The notes beneath the pieces were generated by a model, which saw only the letters and a program-made list of their open reading frames with translations, was not told where the DNA came from and made no database searches. Shown piece by piece: positions 16,888 to 26,557 of a stretch of 64,000 nucleotides of DNA. The stretch is from the NCBI GenBank assembly GCA_910589665.1, contig CAJUTR010000007.1:1-64000 (forward strand). The letters are read 5' to 3'. This stretch comes from an uncultured Eubacterium sp. (GTDB taxonomy: Bacteria; Bacillota; Clostridia; Lachnospirales; Lachnospiraceae). The translations under genes and the position numbers were made by a program. Numbering within the stretch: position 1 is the stretch's first letter; each line of letters starts with the position of its first letter.

Positions 16888-19179
16888 ATGAAAAAAAGAC
16901 TATTTTCACTAACTTTGGCAGTCCTGTTCCTCTTTTGCAGCTTTTATCCGAACGAATCCATAATGGCCAGGGAATCCATCCCCGCAGCGGAACATGTAGC
17001 CGAAAACAGTTTTGTCAAGGGAAACACTACAGATGAAGAATATGTAGAAGGATCCGTTCTTGTTACCCTTGCTGCGCCGAAAAAGACTTCGTTGACAAAA
17101 AAGGGAACTGCTTCGTTTGATTCGCAGATTTCCATTGAGGAATCCTTTGATTTTGGCGACGCTGATACGCTGGCCTCGACGGATGCACAGCAGGAGTTCC
17201 TCTCTGATAAGACTTTGTACATATCAGAAGTTTCGTCGGACGTTTATTCAACACAGGAACTCATACAAAAACTGGAACATAACGCGTATGTCCTCCAGGT
17301 CGAACCGGATTACGAACAACATTTGAATGCAGTCTCCGATGACCCGTATAAAAAAGAACAGTGGCATTTGGACGGCGGCGGCGCCTTTTCTGGCTCTAGT
17401 ACCGGCATCTCCTTTTCCTCCACACAGGGAAGAGCAAAGTCTGGTGCGCCTGTCGTAGCTGTCATGGATACCGGAATCGACTATGAACATGAGGATCTGG
17501 CCGGACATATGTGGGTGAATTCCGACATTACGCTGCCGGGGATCCACGGCTATGATTTCACAGACGATACCCCTGACTGTCGGGATACTCTTGGTCACGG
17601 CACACACTGTGCCGGAACAATCGCCGCCATCTCTGACAATGGAAAAGGGATCACTGGAATTTCAGACGCAAAGCTTATGGCTCTAAAAATCTTTGATGAT
17701 AACGGAAAAACGAGCAACTCCGTTATCATCAAAGCAATGAACTATATCATTCAGGCCAAAAATGCCGGTGTAAATATCGTGGGCGTAAACTGCTCCTGGG
17801 GCGGCGGAAGTTCCGGTTCTGTGCTGCCTGCCCTTGTCGAGCGCATCGGACAGATGGGCGTCCTCTTTATTTTTGCTTCCGGAAACGAGGGGACCAATCA
17901 TGACCGTACCTATCCTTTTTCCTGTCCTTACGACCTGTATGCAGGCAATTATTCACAAAACCGCAATTACATTATCACAACAGGTTCTTCCGACTTAAAC
18001 GACACGCCATCTGACTTTTCCGATTATGGAAAAAAGGATGTCGATCTGTTTGCACCCGGCGAAAATATTTTGTCCACCTATCCAGAAGATATTTATTTCC
18101 CAGGTATTTATCCGGCTGAGATAGAAACCCAGACGACCTCCTCGTTCCTGCCATTTGACGACGATACGGAAACAGGCAGACTTTATACGGATGAGGATCT
18201 GGGATTGACTTCTGATATAAAATCAAAGATTACGTTGGATCGTTCTTTCGATTTCCGCTCCCAAACCGACTCGGGCAGCCTTACATGGACCATTGATTTT
18301 GGTGATCCCAAACTATTTGGCAGCAAATTGACTTACTTATATTTAGATGTGACGGACGAGAATCCCGATATAACTGATACGCACTATGTTTCCATGCTAT
18401 TCGGGAGTACCGATCCAGACGGCTTATTTGCATGGGATCATATCGTGAAACGATCCGAAGGCCCTCCGGAAAGTGAAACCAACCGATTTTATACGGCGCC
18501 AGATGGACGTATTTATTTCAAAATCCTCGGCCTGGAAGTTGATGGGACTGTGACTGAAACACGGACGTATTCTTTTGATGACATTGGGTTTTCAGTAGCT
18601 GACCCGGATGTCTCCCTGTTTGGGAAATACGATACCGCATCTGGCACTTCAATGGCAGCGCCAATGGTTGCCGGAGCGATTGGACTGCTTGCTGAAATCC
18701 ATCCGGAGGACAGCGCCGCGAAGCGCAGAAACCGTCTACTGAACTGTACACGATATACGCCGCAAATTGCTGAAAAATGCGCCACGGGCGGCGTCCTTGA
18801 TCTACACAATATAGATGCCTATGTGCCGGTTTCTGACAATACGGTTTCCTCTGCGCCTCCTTCCACCTCAGCGCCGACGCCGGCTCCGCGGACTGTTTCG
18901 AAAAAAATATCTGTTAAAAAAATAACGGTAAAAGGATCTAAAAAAACTTTAAAAGCTGGGAAAAAGAGAAAACTGAAAGCAGTTATAACACCGTCGAATG
19001 CGACGAAAAAGAAAGTGAAATGGAGTTCATCCAAGAAAAAATGGGCTACAGTTTCATCGAAAGGGGTCGTAACGGCTAAGAAAAAGGGGCGGGGGCATAC
19101 CGTGAAGATTACGGCGGCGGCGACGGATGGGAGCAGGAAGAAGGGGGTGTTTCGAATAAAGATTGGGAAAGGGGGGTGA
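16888..19179 (+). CDS. Secreted subtilisin-like serine protease with C-terminal Ig-like domain
   Basis: A 763-residue S8-family protease. It has a signal peptide (MKKRLFSLTLAVLFLFCS), then a propeptide-like region to about residue 150. The catalytic triad is Asp194 (VAVMDTGIDYEHEDL), His237 (GHGTHCAGT) and Ser588 (SGTSMAAPMVAG). The span between His and Ser is unusually long and contains an inserted beta-rich domain (about residues 410-565). A proline/threonine linker at about 645-665 leads to a C-terminal Big2-type domain very rich in lysine. No LPXTG or other wall anchor is seen, so it is probably secreted or held by charge to the wall. It starts behind TTGGAGG. The gene's last 150 bases are strikingly G-rich on the coding strand. 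Confidence 0.88.
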   Translation: MKKRLFSLTLAVLFLFCSFYPNESIMARESIPAAEHVAENSFVKGNTTDEEYVEGSVLVTLAAPKKTSLTKKGTASFDSQISIEESFDFGDADTLASTDAQQEFLSDKTLYISEVSSDVYSTQELIQKLEHNAYVLQVEPDYEQHLNAVSDDPYKKEQWHLDGGGAFSGSSTGISFSSTQGRAKSGAPVVAVMDTGIDYEHEDLAGHMWVNSDITLPGIHGYDFTDDTPDCRDTLGHGTHCAGTIAAISDNGKGITGISDAKLMALKIFDDNGKTSNSVIIKAMNYIIQAKNAGVNIVGVNCSWGGGSSGSVLPALVERIGQMGVLFIFASGNEGTNHDRTYPFSCPYDLYAGNYSQNRNYIITTGSSDLNDTPSDFSDYGKKDVDLFAPGENILSTYPEDIYFPGIYPAEIETQTTSSFLPFDDDTETGRLYTDEDLGLTSDIKSKITLDRSFDFRSQTDSGSLTWTIDFGDPKLFGSKLTYLYLDVTDENPDITDTHYVSMLFGSTDPDGLFAWDHIVKRSEGPPESETNRFYTAPDGRIYFKILGLEVDGTVTETRTYSFDDIGFSVADPDVSLFGKYDTASGTSMAAPMVAGAIGLLAEIHPEDSAAKRRNRLLNCTRYTPQIAEKCATGGVLDLHNIDAYVPVSDNTVSSAPPSTSAPTPAPRTVSKKISVKKITVKGSKKTLKAGKKRKLKAVITPSNATKKKVKWSSSKKKWATVSSKGVVTAKKKGRGHTVKITAAATDGSRKKGVFRIKIGKGG

Positions 19180-19196
19180 GATAGACGGAAGGGGCC

Positions 19197-19239
19197 GCAA
19201 GAGGAGGGCAACAGATTCCATTCGGTCCCCTCCTCTTGC
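19197..19239 (+). terminator. Hairpin after the subtilase gene
   Basis: A 12-bp perfect stem (19197-19208 with 19228-19239) has a 19-base loop and begins 18 bases past the stop. There is no U-tract after it, so it is a weak or atypical intrinsic terminator. Confidence 0.5.
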
Positions 19240-19323
19240 TGCGATTCGGTCTAGATTAGGGTTTGTTTGGGTTGTTCTAGAGGTGTGTGGGTTCTGTTTT
19301 GGGGGCTTGAGGGGAAGAACGGT

Positions 19324-19352
19324 TTGATTTTTTTGGGAAGGCTGCATATACT
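19324..19352 (+). promoter_or_regulatory. Promoter for the YihY-family gene
   Basis: TTGATT (19324-19329), a 17-base spacer and TATACT (19347-19352). Transcription would start near 19359, directly at a run of guanine tracts (19356-19381), 25-50 bases before the start codon. Confidence 0.6.
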
Positions 19353-19405
19353 ATAGGGAGAGGGTTGGGGATCTGTGGGGGAAAACGTTTGAAGGAGAGG
19401 GGACT

Positions 19406-20266
19406 ATGGGTTTGAGTCGGTTGAGGGGTACGGTTCAATGGTTTATTCGGAGATTTAGTGAGAATACGTTGTCGGTTCATGCGGCACACGTGGTGTTTTT
19501 CATTATGGTTTCTTTTTTTCCGTTTGTTATGTTCTTTTTTACGCTGCTGAAGTATACGCCGTTGACGGAGGATAATATTATTTTGCTCCTTGAGGCGATT
19601 GTGCCGGAAGAGATCTGCGAGATTTTAGCGGCTTGGATCAGGGAGGCTTATCATCAGTCGTCGGGGACGATCATTTCGATTACGGTCATTACGACGCTTT
19701 GGTCGGGATCGAAAGGGTTTATGGGGATCACATATGGGTTAGATAAGATCTATCGGGTGAAAAACAGGCGCAAATGGCTGGTAAACAGGATTTCATCGCT
19801 TTTGTATACGCTTTCTTTTGCTGCTATCTTACTTCTTTCACTGATCGTTCTCGTTTATGGAAACAAGATCCTGCTGGCGGTCGATTCTTTCTTTTCGATA
19901 GAAGCGCCATTGTTCATCGGGATATTTTCCCTGCGCTCAATTTTGGGGTTTGGTATATTTTTTCTTTTCTTTTTACTTTTGTATATGTTTATTCCGGATC
20001 GGAAACCGAATGTAAAGGAAGAAGTTCCAGGAGCCTTATTTACAGCCGTTTTGTGGATCCTGTTCAGTTATCTGTTCTCAATTTATGTGGATTACTTCTC
20101 AAACTTTTCATCGGTTTATGGCAGCCTGACTTATATCGTTTTATTCATGCTCTGGATGTATATATGTATGGATATATTATTCTTTGGGGCTCTCGTGAAC
20201 CGCTATCTCAGTGAAGGCAATGTCTTTTTTCAAAGAAGAGGCCGGATCTCGACACCTTCAAAATAG
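19406..20266 (+). CDS. YihY/virulence factor BrkB family membrane protein
   Basis: A 286-residue integral membrane protein with six hydrophobic segments: VVFFIMVSFFPFVMFFFTLL, TLWSGSKGFMGITYGLDKIY, LLYTLSFAAILLLSLIVLVY, FGIFFLFFLLLYMFIPDRK, and two more near the C-terminus. The order and the tail DILFFGALVNRYLSEGN match the YihY/RNase BN-like family. Early reports of nuclease activity in this family were withdrawn in favour of another protein, so a transport or envelope role is more likely; the substrate is unknown. The start follows GAAGGAGAGGGG. The 3' end overlaps the convergent SpoIID gene by 37 bases. The 5' part is G/T-rich and C-poor compared with neighbours. Confidence 0.85.
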   Translation: MGLSRLRGTVQWFIRRFSENTLSVHAAHVVFFIMVSFFPFVMFFFTLLKYTPLTEDNIILLLEAIVPEEICEILAAWIREAYHQSSGTIISITVITTLWSGSKGFMGITYGLDKIYRVKNRRKWLVNRISSLLYTLSFAAILLLSLIVLVYGNKILLAVDSFFSIEAPLFIGIFSLRSILGFGIFFLFFLLLYMFIPDRKPNVKEEVPGALFTAVLWILFSYLFSIYVDYFSNFSSVYGSLTYIVLFMLWMYICMDILFFGALVNRYLSEGNVFFQRRGRISTPSK

Positions 20267-22128
20267 TATTTCATGATCTCTTCGTGATTTTTTCCGGCCT
20301 GGGCCAGTTCATTGGCTCCTGTCTGGCTCATTCCCGTACCGTGTCCAAAACCGCCGCCGCGGACTACATAAGCGCTTCCGGTTTTGTCCAGAACGAAGAA
20401 CCCGCTCGGCAGCATGTTCATACCAGATACATTCGTTCCGTCATTCTTTGTTACGATCGCATTTTCATTGAATAACAAAAGACGGATATTGTATTCTGTG
20501 CGCACTTTTACGGTCTTTTCCGTGCCGACGATGAGCGCTGTCCTGACAACGCCGCCGCTGCCGCGCTTTTTGATGCGCACCCGTTTTAGTTTACCAATGC
20601 TTCCGATCTGCTCGCTCGCATATGTACCATCTGCCTGAAGTACCTGTATATTATCAGCGGATGCCTGGCAGCGGCTTCCGATCTTCTCATTGATGTTATT
20701 TTCCATATCCCCGATGGAAATCGTCGTGCGCCAGCGGTACCACGGCTGCGCTTTTTCCAGGACATTGCGGTCCTCGTCCAAAAACTTGCGGAACAGATCT
20801 TCGTTGCCATATGTATCCGACACCAGTTTGGCCCGCTCTGCAGCGTTTTGATCGGTTGGCGGTTCCTGCAGCTTTCCACATAAATAAGGGATTTTTTCAC
20901 TGCTAAATCCCACGTCCTGCACAGATGCCGTCACTCCGCAGGATGTGGAAAAAAAATACGTAGAGGCTATCGTTCCATTCTGATAGGCGAGCATTCCTTT
21001 CGTCTCGTCAACCGCCTGGTTACACCTCTCATCTTCGCGCGTATTATTATAAACCTGATAAGAAACGCTGTCGTCCACATGGGCGCCAAGCTGCTTCAGG
21101 CGGTTGTTTTTAATATGTTTTGCCGCATAGCTGCGGGCACAGACCGCTTGAGCCTTCAGCGCTTCCTTCGCATATTCAGCCGGCATTTCACTGGGGATCA
21201 CACCATACAGATATTCTTCCAGCAAAAGCTCATTGATCAGGTTCAAGCCGGACTCCGCCTTTACAACCTCTAACGTCCCCCTGTACAACGGTTTGCCACA
21301 GCTTCGGTTGAGCGAATTTACCTCTATTCGTCCGCCCTCTTCACTGCGGATACTCACCCTTTTTTCTTTCATGGTATCCGGGGTAAAAGAAACTTCCTCC
21401 CCTGGCTGGACTTCCGTCTCCTGCTTTCCACGCTTTACATAGATTTTTTTCGTACCGCGCAGTTTCACTTCCGCATGTTCGTATGCGGCATATCCATCTG
21501 TCTTTATGATCACGCGGATCATGCCATTTGTCCCCAGTTCACCCGCAGATCCTTTCGAGGGATCGCCCCCATTCGGAGACGCTGTTTCCGTGGAAGTCGA
21601 AACTTCCCCTGGCATCGTTTCCGACGCAGCCACTTTTTCTTCTGGCAGAAATATACCGCAGATCTTTCCTTCTGCTACCGCAAACTGCGCATCCATCTGA
21701 CCGACAAAAACAAGATCGCGGGAGGAAGATGCGATTTCTGTTCCGACCGAGAAGCAGCCGGGATTTTCAGCAAGCGGGATTTGTCCATAATTTTCTAAAT
21801 CTAAAAAGGTTTCTCCGATCGCTAGTACCTTGCCGGAAATGATCTCCGGCTTGCACACGAGCTTTTTTACCTGCTGGCGTTCAATCTTAATATCGGCCAG
21901 TCCCTTGTACGCCGTTTCCTCCAGATCGGATTTTACCGCAAATTCCAATTTTCCTTCCTGCGAATATATCGTCAGCCTGTCGCCCTTTTCTTTTACGACA
22001 TACACATTTGCCAGTTCCATATTGCCTGTTATATCCTGTTCATCTCTCCATGACTGGTACAGCCACATTGCTGCTGCCACACAGACAGCCGCCGCCAGGA
22101 TCAGAAAGAATGTCTTCCCTCTCTTCAC
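20230..22128 (-). CDS. SpoIID/LytB-domain protein, membrane-anchored
   Basis: A protein of about 633 residues with one N-terminal membrane segment (FFLILAAAVCVAAAMWLYQS) and an extracytoplasmic remainder. After two beta-rich regions it carries a SpoIID core (LEEYLYGVIPSEMPAEYAK, ALKAQAVCARSYAAKH, YFFSTSCGVTASVQDVGF) and ends with GFGHGTGMSQTGANELA. SpoIID proteins are lytic transglycosylases that act on denuded peptidoglycan during engulfment. This longer form with N-terminal extensions is the type found in non-sporulation loci too, so a link to sporulation is not proven. The true start is probably GTG 22128, 7 bases after GGGAGGC, rather than a further upstream ATG. It follows thiC by 153 bases in the same direction. 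Confidence 0.85.
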   Translation of the reverse strand: MKRGKTFFLILAAAVCVAAAMWLYQSWRDEQDITGNMELANVYVVKEKGDRLTIYSQEGKLEFAVKSDLEETAYKGLADIKIERQQVKKLVCKPEIISGKVLAIGETFLDLENYGQIPLAENPGCFSVGTEIASSSRDLVFVGQMDAQFAVAEGKICGIFLPEEKVAASETMPGEVSTSTETASPNGGDPSKGSAGELGTNGMIRVIIKTDGYAAYEHAEVKLRGTKKIYVKRGKQETEVQPGEEVSFTPDTMKEKRVSIRSEEGGRIEVNSLNRSCGKPLYRGTLEVVKAESGLNLINELLLEEYLYGVIPSEMPAEYAKEALKAQAVCARSYAAKHIKNNRLKQLGAHVDDSVSYQVYNNTREDERCNQAVDETKGMLAYQNGTIASTYFFSTSCGVTASVQDVGFSSEKIPYLCGKLQEPPTDQNAAERAKLVSDTYGNEDLFRKFLDEDRNVLEKAQPWYRWRTTISIGDMENNINEKIGSRCQASADNIQVLQADGTYASEQIGSIGKLKRVRIKKRGSGGVVRTALIVGTEKTVKVRTEYNIRLLLFNENAIVTKNDGTNVSGMNMLPSGFFVLDKTGSAYVVRGGGFGHGTGMSQTGANELAQAGKNHEEIMKYYFEGVEIRPLL

Positions 22129-22281
22129 AAAAACAGCCTCCCTTGCACAAGTCCAAAGTTGTTGTCCTTTAACCTTATGCAAGACAGGCTGTAGTTATGC
22201 CTCGTCAGAACACTCCGTCGAATTACTCTGTCGGATTGTTCCGTCGGATCACATCTCCCGCAATCCTTCAAACATTCGAAA

Positions 22282-23589
22282 TCATTCCTCCATGATGTCC
22301 ACATTTTCCCCGCGCAATATTTTATTGATGTTGCGCACGGCACACATTTTACCGCACATCGTACACGTATCTTCTTTTTCCGGCTTACTCTCCGATCGGT
22401 AACGGCGGGCTTTTTCCGGATCTATGGCGAGCTCGAACTGCTTTTCCCAATCCAGATTCCGCCTTGCTTCGCTCATCTCATAATCCCAGTCTTTCGCCCC
22501 CGGGATCCCCTTCGCCACATCGGCGGCATGCGCTGCGATCTTTGACGCAACAATGCCCTCTTTTACGTCCTCGACGGTCGGAAGACGGAGATGTTCTGCC
22601 GGCGTCACATAGCAGAGGAAAGAAGCCCCATAAGTAGCAGCGATCGCTCCGCCGATCGCGCTCGTTATGTGGTCATATCCAGGCGCCACATCGGTAACGA
22701 GAGGGCCGAGTACGTAGAACGGCGCCCCCTTACATACGGTCTGCTCGATCTCCATATTGGCACGGATCTGGTCGAGCGGCATATGTCCCGGCCCCTCGAT
22801 CATTACCTGCACATTGTGTTCCCACGCGCGCGCCGTCAGTTCCCCTAGAGCGACTAGCTCCGAAATCTGGGAAATGTCGCCGGCATCCTCTATGCTTCCC
22901 GGACGGCAGGCGTCCCCAAGGCTGATCGTCACATCATATTGTTCACATATGTCAAGAAGTTCGTCATAGCGTTCGTAAAATGGGTTTTCGTTTCCGGTCA
23001 GTTCCATCCAGGCAAAGATAATAGAACCGCCCCTCGATACGATATTTGTATGACGGAGGTTCTGTTTAAACCGCTCGGCCGTCCCCCGGTTGATCCCACA
23101 ATGGATCGTCATAAAATCGACACCATCCTCGGCGTGCATCTTTACGACTTCCATCCACTCATCCGATGTAATATCCTTTAATGCTTTATTATAATAGACA
23201 ACGGCATCATAGATCGGTACCGTACCGATCACAGCCGGACACTCAGCAGTCAGCTTTCTCCTGAATTTCCGGGTGTCTCCGTACGAACTGAGGTCCATGA
23301 TCGCCTCGGCTCCCATATCCACAGCCGTTTTTACTTTCTCCATTTCCACATCAAGGTCCAGACAGTCGCGGCTCGTTCCCAGATTGACATTGATCTTCGT
23401 CCGAAGCCTATTTCCAATCCCATATGGTTTCAGGCATTTATGGTTCTTATTGGCCGGAATCGCAATCTGTCCCTTTGCCACCAGATCCATCAGGGTATCT
23501 TGATCCATTTTTTCATATTCACAAACCTGTTTCATCTCATCCGTGAAAATTCCTTTTCTCGCGGCATCCATCTGCGTCGTATAATCCAT
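22282..23589 (-). CDS. thiC: Phosphomethylpyrimidine synthase ThiC
   Basis: A 435-residue radical-SAM enzyme that turns aminoimidazole ribotide into hydroxymethylpyrimidine phosphate for thiamine synthesis. Its family segments include GTVPIYDAVVYYNKALKD, TIHCGINRGTAERF, RGGSIIFAWME, LGDACRPGSIEDAGD, IEGPGHMPLDQI and GPLVTDVAPGYDHITSAIG. The iron-sulfur cysteines are at the C-terminus as CTMCGKMC, the shorter spacing usual in clostridial ThiC. The length is typical of the clostridial form. No TPP riboswitch fits in the 77 bases between it and the upstream gene, so it probably relies on read-through from the exosortase operon or an unseen promoter. No other thi gene is in the window. Confidence 0.96.
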   Translation of the reverse strand: MDYTTQMDAARKGIFTDEMKQVCEYEKMDQDTLMDLVAKGQIAIPANKNHKCLKPYGIGNRLRTKINVNLGTSRDCLDLDVEMEKVKTAVDMGAEAIMDLSSYGDTRKFRRKLTAECPAVIGTVPIYDAVVYYNKALKDITSDEWMEVVKMHAEDGVDFMTIHCGINRGTAERFKQNLRHTNIVSRGGSIIFAWMELTGNENPFYERYDELLDICEQYDVTISLGDACRPGSIEDAGDISQISELVALGELTARAWEHNVQVMIEGPGHMPLDQIRANMEIEQTVCKGAPFYVLGPLVTDVAPGYDHITSAIGGAIAATYGASFLCYVTPAEHLRLPTVEDVKEGIVASKIAAHAADVAKGIPGAKDWDYEMSEARRNLDWEKQFELAIDPEKARRYRSESKPEKEDTCTMCGKMCAVRNINKILRGENVDIMEE

Positions 23590-23666
23590 CTATACTTTCC
23601 TCCGTTTTCCTTGCTTTATTGTCATTGTACTAGAAACAAATATCTTTGTCAAACATTATCCGCTCA

Positions 23667-26123
23667 TTAACTTCCGTCAGGCTGTCCCGTACGACCTGTT
23701 CCCCGCATCTGCAAAACAAAAAGTGCGAGCGCCGCCAAAACCCCGAGTATACTCACGGCCATGCCTGCTTCCTTTTTCGGATACTTGATCGAGATCTTTG
23801 TATCCTTCTCTTTCACAAAAAGAAGATTATTTTCCTGCCACAGTTGCGACTCTGACACAAAATTGTCCTGATACGCCAGCGTCGTATTCACATTTTCCTC
23901 CTCGGATCGGATATGGATCTCTGTCTTGCCAAAGGAAACCTGCATTGGAACGATCTCCCTTTTTGGCAGTACGCCGCGTTCGATACCAAGCACCTCATCC
24001 AAAACATGAAATACCGCGGTGTCCTCCGTTTCGATCGCATGGTACATGACGTTCAGCCCGAGAAAATATATATTCGGATCGGTCGCATTTTTCCCGAGCC
24101 ATGTCAACTCCTGCCCGTGATATGCCATCGCCCCCAGCACATGGCTGACCTCGCCGATATACCCCGTAAACCACTCCGCGTATTCTTCTGGAAAATCCTT
24201 TGTCAAAATCTCGTTTCCACCGTACATCAATGACGAATACCTATCCTGGATCGTAACCGGCTGCGACGTGACGCCGAGAAAGGACTTTTGTTTCGTAGCG
24301 CGGTCTTCCTGAACATGCGTTATATCCACGACCACTCTCGTTCCCGATGCCGCCGCATCCCGCAAGATCTTCTCTGCCTGCTGCCTATCATGATAACATA
24401 CACCACTGAGGAAAAGAGTGCGGTATTTCTTCAGTTCCTCCGGCGCATAGTCGTCGATATATACGGAATCCCCTTCCTGAAACGATGGATAGAACATCGT
24501 CATTAAGTCTGCATAATGCCCCAGCGCCAGACCGTCATATTCCGTCCTCACTCCAAACGTGTCTGGCGTTTCTTTTTTAAAAATAAACGCGGCATCCGTT
24601 TCCGCACAAAGATAAAATCCACTTCGCTCCGCCCCGGCAAAAACTTCTTCTTCCGTATGCCCTTTTGTCCCGATCAATTCCTTTTTCAGCAGAACCGTAT
24701 CATTTCCCAGTTCCACACAGCGGTCAAACAGATAATCATACGCTTCGTAATCAAGCGACGTATTCAGCATCACGATATTCGAAGAAGTCGAAGCTCCCTG
24801 CCAGGCCCATCCAAATGTGCTTTTTACCGCATCTTCTCCGATACTAAGTCCCCACGACGGATACGACCCGAACGAACTTAAATCCATAAGAGCTGTTCGG
24901 CCGGCCGTATTCTCTTTTAGTACATTTACATGTTCGATCGCTGTCTCACTTGCCGGCGTAGCATATCGGGAAAAATGAAACGACGGAAGACAATCAATCG
25001 CCAAAATGAAAAAAACGACAACACAGTATTTCCGCTTCAACGTCTGCCATTCCATCAGTGAGAACAGAAACAACCCATAAGCGATGGCAGCAAAACGCGA
25101 CATCCAAAACATCGTACTTAATGGGAGTTTGGATAAGATCGGAAGGAAGGCCGGCGTACTCATTAGTAAGATCAACACAAACAAAAAATATCCCGCGCGC
25201 TTTTTACGCTCGGCAAGAACGATGCCTGCCACAGACAGAACTAGTACCGAAATACCATAATAAAACGTATCCGTCACACCGTTAATCCGGTTCATCGGAT
25301 TGAGAAGTGTCGAAAAATCAGCCATCCAAAGTTCCATCACGTCGATGCCTGCCGAAGAATCCATCTCCATGATCCCGCCTGACAGCGCTGGTATGAGCCA
25401 GATTCCCGCTAACATCAGCCCAATCCCCATCGCTGCCAGCGTCTTTCCTGCCTTCTTCACATTCCTATTTGTAATACAATCAAATACGAGAAATACGAAC
25501 GCCGCCACACCGAGCATCGCCGTTATCATCACATGGGAGAGAACCATGCAGCACACGGAAAGCATGACGCCGATCAGGGAAAATCTCTTATCTCTTCGCA
25601 GATAGCGCCACATAAAATACATCACATACGGAATGACGACGGCCGTCATCATACGCGGCATATTTCCCTCACAAAAGTAGACTCTTATGTTTTCAGGCAG
25701 AAAAAACCAAAGAATGGCAACTGCCGCTGCAAATACCGGGCGCTTCGTATCCCTTCCCCACAAGATCCAGGGGATCCCACCGACAATGATCGAAAAAGCC
25801 GCAAAATAGCGGTAAGCCATGACGATATCCCCGCCGGATACAAATTCCAGCAGCGCGATGACATAATAAGAAAGCGGCGCCCAGTAACGGAACAACTGCG
25901 TTCCATTGTACCAATATTCTGAATAGAGCTGATAATACCTGCCCTCGAGCAGATTATGATAGGCAATGTCCCCTTTGTACAAATGACTCCAAATGTCATT
26001 TCCCGAAGGCTGAAAATCCATGCGGTTTAAAACTGCCACCACAAAAACAGCGGACATGACCAGCAGGACAGATCCACCAAGGACAATCATATCATGTTTC
26101 GTTCTGTCACTGATCCTTTTCAC
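23667..26123 (-). CDS. Large PTPS-related integral membrane protein (XrtG locus)
   Basis: An 818-residue protein with about ten to twelve membrane spans in the first 400 residues. A large extracytoplasmic region (about 400-785) follows, then one C-terminal span (AVSILGVLAALALFVLQM) and a short basic tail. The early loop GNDIWSHLYKGDIAYHNLLE, followed by YWYNGTQLFRYWAPLSYYV, resembles the family called 6-pyruvoyl-tetrahydropterin synthase-related membrane protein. The layout (many helices, acidic residues in the first loop, late soluble domain) is that of GT-C-type glycosyltransferases, so a lipid-linked sugar donor is possible. Its start overlaps the small PTPS-like gene by 17 bases, so it belongs to the exosortase operon. 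No enzymatic residue can be assigned with certainty. Confidence 0.75.
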   Translation of the reverse strand: MKRISDRTKHDMIVLGGSVLLVMSAVFVVAVLNRMDFQPSGNDIWSHLYKGDIAYHNLLEGRYYQLYSEYWYNGTQLFRYWAPLSYYVIALLEFVSGGDIVMAYRYFAAFSIIVGGIPWILWGRDTKRPVFAAAVAILWFFLPENIRVYFCEGNMPRMMTAVVIPYVMYFMWRYLRRDKRFSLIGVMLSVCCMVLSHVMITAMLGVAAFVFLVFDCITNRNVKKAGKTLAAMGIGLMLAGIWLIPALSGGIMEMDSSAGIDVMELWMADFSTLLNPMNRINGVTDTFYYGISVLVLSVAGIVLAERKKRAGYFLFVLILLMSTPAFLPILSKLPLSTMFWMSRFAAIAYGLFLFSLMEWQTLKRKYCVVVFFILAIDCLPSFHFSRYATPASETAIEHVNVLKENTAGRTALMDLSSFGSYPSWGLSIGEDAVKSTFGWAWQGASTSSNIVMLNTSLDYEAYDYLFDRCVELGNDTVLLKKELIGTKGHTEEEVFAGAERSGFYLCAETDAAFIFKKETPDTFGVRTEYDGLALGHYADLMTMFYPSFQEGDSVYIDDYAPEELKKYRTLFLSGVCYHDRQQAEKILRDAAASGTRVVVDITHVQEDRATKQKSFLGVTSQPVTIQDRYSSLMYGGNEILTKDFPEEYAEWFTGYIGEVSHVLGAMAYHGQELTWLGKNATDPNIYFLGLNVMYHAIETEDTAVFHVLDEVLGIERGVLPKREIVPMQVSFGKTEIHIRSEEENVNTTLAYQDNFVSESQLWQENNLLFVKEKDTKISIKYPKKEAGMAVSILGVLAALALFVLQMRGTGRTGQPDGS

Positions 26124-26556
26124 GTTTGATGTCCTCCAAAACCATATCTACGAGCGTATTCATTGAGCGCTCCCTGTCGCTTTCTCCCTCATCGGCTATA
26201 CTGATGACATACGACCTTGACGGCGTCTCGCTCATCTCCATCATTAAAAACAGCCACCCCTCAGCCGCCAGGATCTCACTCAGCCGTTCCTTGAAATAGT
26301 GACAACAGTTTTCCAATGTCGGATTCAGCGTGTCAAATGGCTCTACCTCGTTCAAGTAACAGTCCTGATATGTGTCCATAAACGCTTCAATCTTCTGCTC
26401 CAGCGCATGGAACTGGATAAACTCATCCCTTCCTTTGATCACCCCGAGCGTGATCTCCCACGTATGCGGATGGATCTCGCCAAGTTCTCCATCGATCAGG
26501 ATCGCGTGTCTGGCGTTCAGATAAAACTTGAAACGGTACTGCCTGTATTTATTCAT
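26107..26556 (-). CDS. PTPS-like (6-pyruvoyl-tetrahydropterin synthase-related) protein, second copy
   Basis: A 149-residue cytoplasmic protein with a T-fold resembling 6-pyruvoyl-tetrahydropterin synthase/QueD. The N-terminal strand KFYLNARHAILIDGELGEIHP holds one presumed zinc histidine (ARH), and the HPHTWEITLGV motif gives the HxH pair. A later segment PFDTLNPTLENCCHYFKERL matches the family's helix with PT-EN. It is distinct from the paralogue at 30320-30880 (about 30% similar by eye) but lies in the same operon, between the GGDEF-like gene (1-base gap) and the large membrane protein (17-base overlap). True PTPS enzymes make pterin or queuosine precursors; nothing else in this operon does, so the role is likely different. 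Confidence 0.75.
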   Translation of the reverse strand: MNKYRQYRFKFYLNARHAILIDGELGEIHPHTWEITLGVIKGRDEFIQFHALEQKIEAFMDTYQDCYLNEVEPFDTLNPTLENCCHYFKERLSEILAAEGWLFLMMEMSETPSRSYVISIADEGESDRERSMNTLVDMVLEDIKREKDQ

Positions 26557-26557
26557 C

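Noticed and set aside
23667..26123. Assigning a named glycosyltransferase to the large membrane protein
   Set aside because: The GT-C resemblance is only topological; no family motif is certain.
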